NCBI RefSeq assembly: GCF_000252955.1
Contig: NC_014170.1
Coordinates: 62,001-126,000 of the forward strand
Origin: Xenorhabdus nematophila ATCC 19061
Lineage (GTDB): Bacteria > Pseudomonadota > Gammaproteobacteria > Enterobacterales > Enterobacteriaceae
Direction: 5' to 3'
DNA: 64,000 nucleotides
The notes under the pieces were generated by a model, which was given only the letters and a program-made list of their open reading frames with translations, ran no database searches and had not been told where the DNA came from. Positions 17,685 to 24,184 of this stretch are shown one piece after another; position 1 is the stretch's first letter; each line of letters starts with the position of its first letter. The translations under genes were made by a program, and so were the position numbers.

Positions 17685-17855
17685 TCAACCACTCACAACT
17701 CGAGTTGAACCACCACAAATATCACCTTCACCATTCTTACCAATGTGTGCTTTAGCAATTGCAGTAAGTGATGCTAGGTTCGATTTTTCTTTTACATTTA
17801 CTTGAGAACCAAGAGATTGAGCTGATTTACGTGTAGACAGTTTATGTTTTTGCAT
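17685..17855 (-). CDS. 56-residue precursor-like peptide
   Basis: ATG 17855 follows AAAGGGTGT at good spacing. The peptide starts MQKHKLSTRKSAQSLGSQ, a basic leader-like part, continues NVKEKSNLASLTAIAKAHIG, and ends GKNGEGDICGGSTRVVSG. The last 18 residues are rich in Gly (7), with one Cys, Asp and Glu, and end in Gly, unlike the leader. Size, leader/core contrast and position as first gene before an adenylating-type enzyme and an exporter all suggest a ribosomally made, modified peptide. The core is not a clear lasso, thiazole or lanthipeptide type: one Cys, no Thr at the expected leader position. Confidence 0.6.
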   Translation of the reverse strand: MQKHKLSTRKSAQSLGSQVNVKEKSNLASLTAIAKAHIGKNGEGDICGGSTRVVSG

Positions 17856-17935
17856 TATAAACACCCTTTATTTAACAATTGGTGATGCTGCCAACTTACT
17901 GATTTAGTGTATGATGGTGTTTTTGAGGTGCTCCA

Positions 17936-18211
17936 GTGGCTTCTGTTTCTATCAGCTGTCCCTCCTGTTCAGCTACTGACGGGGTGGTGCGTAACGGCAA
18001 AAGCACCGCCGGACATCAGCGCTATCTCTGCTCTCACTGCCGTAAAACATGGCAACTGCAGTTCACTTACACCGCTTCTCAACCCGGTACGCACCAGAAA
18101 ATCATTGATATGGCCATGAATGGCGTTGGATGCCGGGCAACAGCCCGCATTATGGGCGTTGGCCTCAACACGATTTTACGTCACTTAAAAAACTCAGGCC
18201 GCAGTCGGTAA
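17936..18211 (+). CDS. insA: IS1 InsA
   Basis: A 91-residue protein with a GTG start ([20 protein letters not shown]), the IS1 zinc finger (CPSC...YLCSHC) and HTH. It acts as repressor and as the N-terminal part of the frameshifted InsAB' transposase. Practically identical to canonical IS1. Confidence 0.97.
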
Positions 18212-18633
18212 CCTCGCGCATACAGCCGGGCAGTGACGTCATCGTCTGCGCGGAAATGGACGAACAGTGGGGCTATGTCGGGGCTAAATCGCGCCAGCGC
18301 TGGCTGTTTTACGCGTATGACAGTCTCCGGAAGACGGTTGTTGCGCACGTATTCGGTGAACGCACTATGGCGACGCTGGGGCGTCTTATGAGCCTGCTGT
18401 CACCCTTTGACGTGGTGATATGGATGACGGATGGCTGGCCGCTGTATGAATCCCGCCTGAAGGGAAAGCTGCACGTAATCAGCAAGCGATATACGCAGCG
18501 AATTGAGCGGCATAACCTGAATCTGAGGCAGCACCTGGCACGGCTGGGACGGAAGTCGCTGTCGTTCTCAAAATCGGTGGAGCTGCATGACAAAGTCATC
18601 GGGCATTATCTGAACATAAAACACTATCAATAA
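18130..18633 (+). CDS. insB: IS1 InsB
   Basis: A 167-residue frame overlapping insA; the functional part begins near [12 protein letters not shown] with the catalytic residues ([30 protein letters not shown] at most in two blocks), and ends NIKHYQ. It is expressed mainly as an InsA-InsB fusion by -1 frameshifting. No disruption is visible, so this IS1 should be active. Confidence 0.95.
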
Positions 18634-18678
18634 GTTGGAGTCATTACCTTAACAATTAATTAAATATTTAACATCTTA

Positions 18679-18684
18679 ATTATA
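18679..18684 (-). promoter_or_regulatory. Candidate -10 box of the peptide operon, displaced by IS1
   Basis: On the minus strand the sequence reads TATAAT, with T-rich hexamers upstream as a weak -35. Before IS1 inserted, it would have lain about 55 bp upstream of the precursor ATG. IS1 now puts 768 bp between the two. Confidence 0.35.
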
Positions 18685-18738
18685 ACAACATATATTTAAA
18701 CAAAAACTCAACAACCACCTACTAAAGTTGGTGGATTA

Positions 18739-18776
18739 GGGGGCGTTTGGCGAAAGGGAAATTAAAGTACGCTAAG
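18739..18776. repeat. Orphan 38-bp Tn21-type terminal repeat
   Basis: The stretch starts GGGGGCGTTTGGCGAAAGGG and ends AAAGTACGCTAAG, which has the layout of Tn21/Tn5393-type 38-bp terminal repeats. No matching tnpA is next to it, so it marks a lost or rearranged transposon. 18777-18866 shows no gene. Confidence 0.6.
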
Positions 18777-18876
18777 ACTTAGGGAACGGCAATAACGGGC
18801 AGGGGTTACGCATGAAAATATTTAGTGGATAATTCTCTCATTTTTAGAGGGAATTCAGTTTATTAAGGAGAATGTA

Positions 18877-18930
18877 ATGAGCGCATCCCAATCACTTAGC
18901 CCTCGGCACCGTGCTGAAATTGAGAGGTGA
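18877..18930 (+). pseudogene. First 17 codons of an interrupted gene
   Basis: AAGGAGAATGTA precedes ATG 18877; the frame reads MSASQSLSPRHRAEIER and hits a stop where the IS110 element begins. The same fragment is repeated in inverted orientation at about 21865-21918. The gene cannot be identified from these residues. Confidence 0.4.
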
Positions 18931-19011
18931 AGCATGGATCCTCTCAGATTTCCGGCCTTATAGTGCCTAAGCGGGAAGCCTGTTGCTCCCTGATGACTGG
19001 AGGATCCACCC

Positions 19012-20031
19012 ATGAAATTTACTCCTGTTGGCGTCGATATTGCAAAACATTTGATGCAAATTCATTTTGTTGATGAATACACCGGCGAACTCATTGACAA
19101 GCAACTAAAACGAAATGATTTTTTAACTTTCTTTAGTAACCGTGAGCCTTGCTTGATTGGTATGGAAGCGTGCGGTGGCGCTCACTATTGGGCACGGGAA
19201 CTGAGAAAGCTGGGACATGAAGTGCGTTTGCTTAAGGCTCGGTTTGTCAGGGCATTTCGGATGGGAAATAAAAACGATGTTCAGGATGCCCGGGCGATTT
19301 GGCTGGCCGTTCAGCAACCCGGTAAATCCGTTGCTATCAAAAATGAAGAACAGCAGGCCATTCTGTCATTACACCGGATGCGCTATCAACTCGTCAAATT
19401 CAGAACCGCGCAGATCAATTCGTTACATGGTTTACTGCTGGAATTTGGTGAAACCGTACATAAGGGCAGAACCTTGCTGGATAAAGCCATGCCTGAAGTC
19501 CTTGAGCGACTAAAGGAAAAACTGGCACCATTCCTACTCAATCTGCTTGAAAAGCAATACCACCGTTTGAACGAAATCGATGAACAAATTGAACAGGTGG
19601 AAAAACAACTGACGACGTGGGCAAAGCAGAATGCTGATTGTCAGCGAATTATGAAAATTCCCGGCGTCGGTGTCTTAATTGCGACAGCCGCCATCGCAAC
19701 GATGGGCGATCCCAGAGCGTTTCGGTCGGGCAGGGAATTTTCGGCCTATTTGGGCCTGGTGCCGAAACAAACGGGAACGGGAGGCCGGGTCAAATTACTG
19801 GGCATCAGTAAACGGGGAGATACCTATCTGAGAACCCTGTTTATTCACGGTGCAAGAGCGGCCACCTTACTGACAAAAACCCCGCTGCCGTGGGTGACGG
19901 AGCTGAAAAAACGCCGTCCGGTCTGTGTAGTGATAGTGGGGATGGCCAATAAGCTGGCTCGTACCGTTTGGGCATTGGTCGCCCATCAGCAGGAATATCA
20001 AAAAGATTACGTCAGTGTCAGACCTTACTGA
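19012..20031 (+). CDS. IS110-family (IS1111 type) DEDD recombinase, copy 1
   Basis: A 339-residue protein. The N-terminal DEDD RuvC-like domain shows VGVDIAKHLMQIHF, then LIGMEACGGAHYWAREL and KNDVQDARAIW. The C-terminal Transposase_20 domain has KIPGVGVLIATAAIATMGDP and GRVKLLGISKRGDTYLRTLF with the catalytic Ser region HGARAA. Long non-coding DNA follows the gene, where an IS1111-type bridge RNA would be expected. Intact. Confidence 0.95.
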   Translation: MKFTPVGVDIAKHLMQIHFVDEYTGELIDKQLKRNDFLTFFSNREPCLIGMEACGGAHYWARELRKLGHEVRLLKARFVRAFRMGNKNDVQDARAIWLAVQQPGKSVAIKNEEQQAILSLHRMRYQLVKFRTAQINSLHGLLLEFGETVHKGRTLLDKAMPEVLERLKEKLAPFLLNLLEKQYHRLNEIDEQIEQVEKQLTTWAKQNADCQRIMKIPGVGVLIATAAIATMGDPRAFRSGREFSAYLGLVPKQTGTGGRVKLLGISKRGDTYLRTLFIHGARAATLLTKTPLPWVTELKKRRPVCVVIVGMANKLARTVWALVAHQQEYQKDYVSVRPY

Positions 20032-20039
20032 GGTGTTTC

Positions 20040-20300
20040 ACTGATCAACTTTCACTTTTAACGACAAGGATGAATGTAGAAAGATTGCTAAGGCAATGAT
20101 AATGATGGCAAAGACAGGTAAGACCGTGACTTGCTAAACCTGATTTATGCTCTGAGCGTCAAGCTCGTTAGGAGAGTGAGGAGTCAGTCAGCGGATTACA
20201 TCGAGGCCCGCAGCTCTGGCTGTAATAAGGCCGGATATAGAGCTGCAACCTACCGTCGATGTCAGAGTAATTTTTGTCTTGCAAACGGGATGCGTTCATA
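20040..20300 (+). ncRNA. Candidate bridge RNA region of IS110 copy 1
   Basis: IS110-family elements encode a bridge RNA that pairs with target and donor DNA; in the IS1111 group it lies downstream of the recombinase gene. The ~260 bp after the stop have no frame and are rich in short complementary stretches (CTCACTCTCC/GGAGAGTGAG-like and GAGCTGC/GCAGCTC). Assigned from position and structure only. Confidence 0.4.
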
Positions 20301-20301
20301 T

Positions 20302-20420
20302 AGAGCATAAAAATCCTTGGGGCAATCTTTTAATGTTCCCCTCAGATGACCGTTCTGAATGGCAAGCTAAAGGCACAACTTGAGCGTTGGTATCCCGGCA
20401 TCAAAATTATGAGCTAGCGG
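20302..20420 (+). mobile_element. ISKra4 remnant in the palindrome spacer
   Basis: It begins with the ISKra4 right end (GAGCATAAAAATCCTTGGGG). Further on, codons LNGKLKAQLERWYPGIKI match the C terminus of the ISKra4 transposase (LNGDLKTQFEHWYPGIKL). Everything between is deleted. Confidence 0.75.
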
Positions 20421-20494
20421 AGTACGGTTGATAGTTCTATATTAGCTATCGTGGCATAATACCAATGTAGTGACCCACGCTTTTTTATGCTCTA

Positions 20495-20755
20495 TATGAA
20501 CGCATCCCGTTTGCAAGACAAAAATTACTCTGACATCGACGGTAGGTTGCAGCTCTATATCCGGCCTTATTACAGCCAGAGCTGCGGGCCTCGATGTAAT
20601 CCGCTGACTGACTCCTCACTCTCCTAACGAGCTTGACGCTCAGAGCATAAATCAGGTTTAGCAAGTCACGGTCTTACCTGTCTTTGCCATCATTATCATT
20701 GCCTTAGCAATCTTTCTACATTCATCCTTGTCGTTAAAAGTGAAAGTTGATCAGT
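20495..20755 (-). ncRNA. Candidate bridge RNA region of IS110 copy 2
   Basis: Inverted copy of 20040-20300, downstream of the second recombinase gene. Same reasoning and same uncertainty. Confidence 0.4.
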
Positions 20756-20763
20756 GAAACACC

Positions 20764-21783
20764 TCAGTAAGGTCTGACACTGACGTAATCTTTTTGATAT
20801 TCCTGCTGATGGGCGACCAATGCCCAAACGGTACGAGCCAGCTTATTGGCCATCCCCACTATCACTACACAGACCGGACGGCGTTTTTTCAGCTCCGTCA
20901 CCCACGGCAGCGGGGTTTTTGTCAGTAAGGTGGCCGCTCTTGCACCGTGAATAAACAGGGTTCTCAGATAGGTATCTCCCCGTTTACTGATGCCCAGTAA
21001 TTTGACCCGGCCTCCCGTTCCCGTTTGTTTCGGCACCAGGCCCAAATAGGCCGAAAATTCCCTGCCCGACCGAAACGCTCTGGGATCGCCCATCGTTGCG
21101 ATGGCGGCTGTCGCAATTAAGACACCGACGCCGGGAATTTTCATAATTCGCTGACAATCAGCATTCTGCTTTGCCCACGTCGTCAGTTGTTTTTCCACCT
21201 GTTCAATTTGTTCATCGATTTCGTTCAAACGGTGGTATTGCTTTTCAAGCAGATTGAGTAGGAATGGTGCCAGTTTTTCCTTTAGTCGCTCAAGGACTTC
21301 AGGCATGGCTTTATCCAGCAAGGTTCTGCCCTTATGTACGGTTTCACCAAATTCCAGCAGTAAACCATGTAACGAATTGATCTGCGCGGTTCTGAATTTG
21401 ACGAGTTGATAGCGCATCCGGTGTAATGACAGAATGGCCTGCTGTTCTTCATTTTTGATAGCAACGGATTTACCGGGTTGCTGAACGGCCAGCCAAATCG
21501 CCCGGGCATCCTGAACATCGTTTTTATTTCCCATCCGAAATGCCCTGACAAACCGAGCCTTAAGCAAACGCACTTCATGTCCCAGCTTTCTCAGTTCCCG
21601 TGCCCAATAGTGAGCGCCACCGCACGCTTCCATACCAATCAAGCAAGGCTCACGGTTACTAAAGAAAGTTAAAAAATCATTTCGTTTTAGTTGCTTGTCA
21701 ATGAGTTCGCCGGTGTATTCATCAACAAAATGAATTTGCATCAAATGTTTTGCAATATCGACGCCAACAGGAGTAAATTTCAT
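20764..21783 (-). CDS. IS110-family (IS1111 type) DEDD recombinase, copy 2
   Basis: Identical in protein sequence to the gene at 19012-20031, on the opposite strand and convergent with it. Both copies appear intact, so either could provide recombinase. The pair forms a head-to-head palindrome that would be unstable in cells with strong hairpin-cleaving activity (SbcCD). Confidence 0.95.
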   Translation of the reverse strand: MKFTPVGVDIAKHLMQIHFVDEYTGELIDKQLKRNDFLTFFSNREPCLIGMEACGGAHYWARELRKLGHEVRLLKARFVRAFRMGNKNDVQDARAIWLAVQQPGKSVAIKNEEQQAILSLHRMRYQLVKFRTAQINSLHGLLLEFGETVHKGRTLLDKAMPEVLERLKEKLAPFLLNLLEKQYHRLNEIDEQIEQVEKQLTTWAKQNADCQRIMKIPGVGVLIATAAIATMGDPRAFRSGREFSAYLGLVPKQTGTGGRVKLLGISKRGDTYLRTLFIHGARAATLLTKTPLPWVTELKKRRPVCVVIVGMANKLARTVWALVAHQQEYQKDYVSVRPY

Positions 21784-21928
21784 GGGTGGATCCTCCAGTC
21801 ATCAGGGAGCAACAGGCTTCCCGCTTAGGCACTATAAGGCCGGAAATCTGAGAGGATCCATGCTTCACCTCTCAATTTCAGCACGGTGCCGAGGGCTAAG
21901 TGATTGGGATGCGCTCATTACATTCTCC

Positions 21929-22449
21929 GTGAAAGAGACCAGGTGATAGAGTTGGCTGTCACAGACATCTGGGGCGATGTTCTACTGAATACCAGGTTGT
22001 GGCCAACCGTGAAAATTTCCCCTAATGCAATGGATGTTCATGGAATCAGCGAGGCGGATCTGACGAATGAGCCTATGTGGCCTCAAATTGCGCCAGCTCT
22101 TGCCCAGCTTCTCTCTGGCCGACATGTAGTGATATTTAACTCCAGTTTCGATAGCAGGCTGTTGAGGCAGACTGCCGGTGCATTTGGAGATTATATGCCT
22201 TGGTGGGAAGAGAAAAATTTGCTGTGTGCGATGACGCTGGCGTCTGATGCCTTTGGTTCAACCAACCGGCACGGCACTATCTCGCTTGCGGATGCAACCT
22301 ACCAAGCAGGCGTCGTTTGGAAAGGTCGGGCTCATTCAGCAGCGACCGACGCCATTGCCACCGCCGATCTGGTGACAGAGATAGCAAAAGTCCAACGTAA
22401 TCTCGTGGTTCAGCTCCAGGAGCTTCAAAGCAAAGGTAATTTGGAATGA
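21929..22449 (+). pseudogene. DnaQ-like 3'-5' exonuclease, N terminus lost
   Basis: The first native codons are RERDQVIELAVTDIWGD. The DEDDh fold is clear: VHGISEADL, then a central Asp in FNSSFDSRLLRQ, and the C-terminal HSAATDAIATADLVTEI with the His and last Asp. The first catalytic motif (D-x-E in DTETTG) should lie just upstream but is replaced by the IS110 palindrome, so activity is probably lost. Codons before 21929 belong to the palindrome arm. The stop overlaps the next gene start (ATGA). Confidence 0.75.
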
Positions 22450-22937
22450 CAGAACAATCCTACGGCGAAAGCCTGAAATTTTTCTCAGACTGGCAGAAAG
22501 ACCCGGCGAAACGTACCGGCATTAATGTACAACACACGCTAACCAGAGGTGATTATCCTACTGTCAGCATCGAGATTGCACCGATCAGGGCGTCGGGGTC
22601 CAGCCCAGACTGGAAAAGCAAGATCACGGTGCAGCTCACTCGTGGCGAGCTGACTGCGTTTTGCTGTGTTCTCTTTGGCTTGCGTAGCAAGGCTGAGGGT
22701 TCCTATCACGGTGACTCGAAGAACAAGAGCTTTGCGGTTTACAACAACGGCAAAGCCGGTGTTGCAATCATCCTCAGCGAGCGAGGCAACCAGCTCCAGA
22801 ATTTCATCAATGATGACGACCGGATGGAACTTGCAGTTTTCGCAGTTCGCCAGCTTTCCAACGCATGGAAAGTCACCCCTTCTGATTCCATCGCGCTGCT
22901 ACGCCAATCAGCGTGGATGGACCGAAATTTGTCCTAA
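22446..22937 (+). CDS. Hypothetical 163-residue plasmid protein coupled to the exonuclease
   Basis: ATG overlaps the exonuclease stop (ATGA), so the two are co-translated. The protein (MTEQSYGESLKFFSDWQKD) has an alternating beta-rich middle (YPTVSIEIAPIRASG, KITVQLTRGELTAFCCVLFG) and a helical C terminus (AVFAVRQLSNAW). The pattern recalls small single-strand DNA-binding folds and would suit a partner of an exonuclease, but no family is recognised. Confidence 0.6.
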   Translation: MTEQSYGESLKFFSDWQKDPAKRTGINVQHTLTRGDYPTVSIEIAPIRASGSSPDWKSKITVQLTRGELTAFCCVLFGLRSKAEGSYHGDSKNKSFAVYNNGKAGVAIILSERGNQLQNFINDDDRMELAVFAVRQLSNAWKVTPSDSIALLRQSAWMDRNLS

Positions 22938-22982
22938 TCGCGCAAATCTAGGCACCCTAAAAGTCGTCCTACAACTACAAAG

Positions 22983-23011
22983 TTAGACCATCATGCAAAG
23001 TGGGGTATAAT
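22983..23011 (+). promoter_or_regulatory. Sigma70-type promoter
   Basis: TTAGAC and TATAAT are separated by 17 bp. The only plus-strand gene downstream is the tus-like one, 230 bp away, giving a long leader. Confidence 0.65.
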
Positions 23012-23191
23012 GGGTGCAGCCCCACCCCCGCAGTCCCACTCAGCCACATTTCTGGCCTGACCCGCGCTTTTCTTCTTTCTCTCTCTTTCTCAATCTAATC
23101 TCACACACGAAGGTCAAACAGGACACCCGCCGAAGCGAAGCGGAGGCTTATTCTTGCCCTTCCCCCTCATTGCATGATGGTCTAATACTGT

Positions 23192-23208
23192 CTACTATGT
23201 AACCAATG
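23192..23208 (+). promoter_or_regulatory. Candidate Ter (replication fork trap) site
   Basis: CTACTATGTAACCAATG resembles the core of E. coli Ter sites (GTATGTTGTAACTAAAG), sharing TGTAAC-AA and flanking bases. It lies 35 bp before the tus-like gene, as TerB does before E. coli tus, where Tus binding blocks its own promoter. Confidence 0.4.
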
Positions 23209-23242
23209 ATCTGTTAGAACAAACCCACACACAGGCGGCAAC

Positions 23243-24118
23243 ATGGCTAAAAACTTCATTTCAGAACAATTCTCGGCCATGTGCCGGGACTTAACGAACC
23301 TGTCTTCCATTATCAAACGACTACCACCACGGTACGCAAAAGTTGCGGCCATCCCCCCTACCAGAAAGGGAATGGAGAATGAGCGTATCAACAATATTGT
23401 CGTGACGGAACAAATAGGACGCGAAGCTCTTGAGCTCGCAGCGCATAGCTACAAAGATCTGCACATCAATCCAGACTATTCGCAAAAGTCTGCCAGACGC
23501 ACAGTGGGGGTCCTATGGTTTTCCCCTTCCAAAGTCGGGCTGGCTGCTAAAATTGCTGCGACAGTTGATCGTATCAATGCGGCCAAAGCCGGTATAGAAG
23601 AGTTCATTATCTCTACATACCCCTCCAGGCAAGAGCGGTTTGAAGCACTTCGAGTAGATTGCCCTGGAGTAATGACACTTCACCTTTACAGGCAAATCCG
23701 ATGCTATTCCAGTGGCGACATCGACTCTATCCGCTTCACCTGGCAACGGAAGGACTCTTTAAAGAAGCCAGTGAAAGAAGAACTCTTGCAACGAATAAGA
23801 GAGGAGCTTGAACGTTCTGGTGCTGACTATCAGCTTCCCCTTGAACAACTGATCCAGAGGATAGTCAGCACTCCAGAGCCTTACCTCCGGGAGCGAAGGG
23901 AGGTAAAAGTGCAGCCGGTAGCAAACGTCATGGCCGCAGGCGTACTCAAAACCGTTACCGCGCCCATGCCCCTGATCCTGCTGCAAGACAAGGATGTTGA
24001 GCTCAAAATGCTTCGCAGCTTCGACGCATCAGAACAGCGCAAAACACGCTCGGATAAGTCGGCTTCGGAAATCCTTGGCACCTTTGGCGGCGTCACCATT
24101 GAATCTACCCCTGAGTAA
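23243..24118 (+). CDS. tus: Tus-like replication terminus-binding protein
   Basis: A 291-residue protein close in length and order to Tus (309). Shared blocks: RYAKVAAIPP... NERINNIVVTEQIGREAL, GVLWFSPSKVGLAAKIATVD-like helix, RFEALRVDCPGVMTLHLYRQI, IRFTWQRKDSLKK and VKVQPVANVMAAG... APMPLILLQD. Tus binds Ter DNA and stops the replisome from one side. The lock residue His144 of Tus (in RFEWVHRHLPG) aligns with Arg137 here, while Phe133 (Tus Phe140) is kept. A candidate Ter lies upstream. Plasmid-borne Tus is known for some plasmids. The 3' end lies 13 bp before a Tn3 insertion. Confidence 0.85.
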   Translation: MAKNFISEQFSAMCRDLTNLSSIIKRLPPRYAKVAAIPPTRKGMENERINNIVVTEQIGREALELAAHSYKDLHINPDYSQKSARRTVGVLWFSPSKVGLAAKIAATVDRINAAKAGIEEFIISTYPSRQERFEALRVDCPGVMTLHLYRQIRCYSSGDIDSIRFTWQRKDSLKKPVKEELLQRIREELERSGADYQLPLEQLIQRIVSTPEPYLRERREVKVQPVANVMAAGVLKTVTAPMPLILLQDKDVELKMLRSFDASEQRKTRSDKSASEILGTFGGVTIESTPE

Positions 24119-24184
24119 ACGTGACCATGTAGGGGTGTTTTGACTTAAAGAACGGTTTGTCCGACGCCTCCTTGCAATCCCTTG

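Larger units (their letters stand above)
17881..18648 (+). mobile_element. IS1, 768 bp, with 9-bp target duplication
   Basis: It starts GGTGATGCTGCCAACTTACT and ends TTGGAGTCATTACC, the exact IS1 termini and length. The flanks TTAACAATT at 17872-17880 and 18649-18657 are the 9-bp duplication. It is inserted 25 bp before the ATG of the precursor peptide and separates the peptide operon from its native upstream region. Confidence 0.97.
18867..20313 (+). repeat. Left arm of a 1447-bp perfect inverted repeat (IS110/IS1111 copy 1)
   Basis: This arm is the reverse complement of 20482-21928, with no difference at any position compared. It includes ~60 bp of outside DNA (gene start), the whole IS110-family element, and inner DNA down to GAGCATAAAAA, which is also the ISKra4 end. 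The spacer is 168 bp. Confidence 0.9.
20482..21928 (-). repeat. Right arm of the 1447-bp perfect inverted repeat (IS110/IS1111 copy 2)
   Basis: Exact inverted copy of 18867-20313. It joins directly to the exonuclease remnant at 21929, whose N-terminal part it replaces. Confidence 0.9.
22938..23242. other. Control region upstream of the tus-like gene
   Basis: No gene. It holds a strong sigma70-type promoter, an imperfect inverted repeat around it (GTGGGG...CCCCAC, 23000-23026), a pyrimidine-rich tract (23065-23100) and a candidate Ter site near 23192. Confidence 0.5.

Noticed and set aside
17685..17855. Classical lasso peptide precursor (Gly1 to Asp7 ring in GKNGEGD)
   Set aside because: No lasso protease or RRE protein is present, the PP-loop protein lacks the glutaminase-type N domain and is too short, and the usual Thr at leader position -2 is His. 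It cannot be excluded but is not supported.
13877..17855. Darobactin-type or microcin C-type cluster
   Set aside because: There is no radical SAM enzyme or ABC exporter (darobactin) and no MccB/ThiF-type adenylating enzyme (microcin C).
19123..19513. Small frames inside the IS110 recombinase genes
   Set aside because: They are shadows of the recombinase frame and recur in both copies only because the DNA is duplicated.
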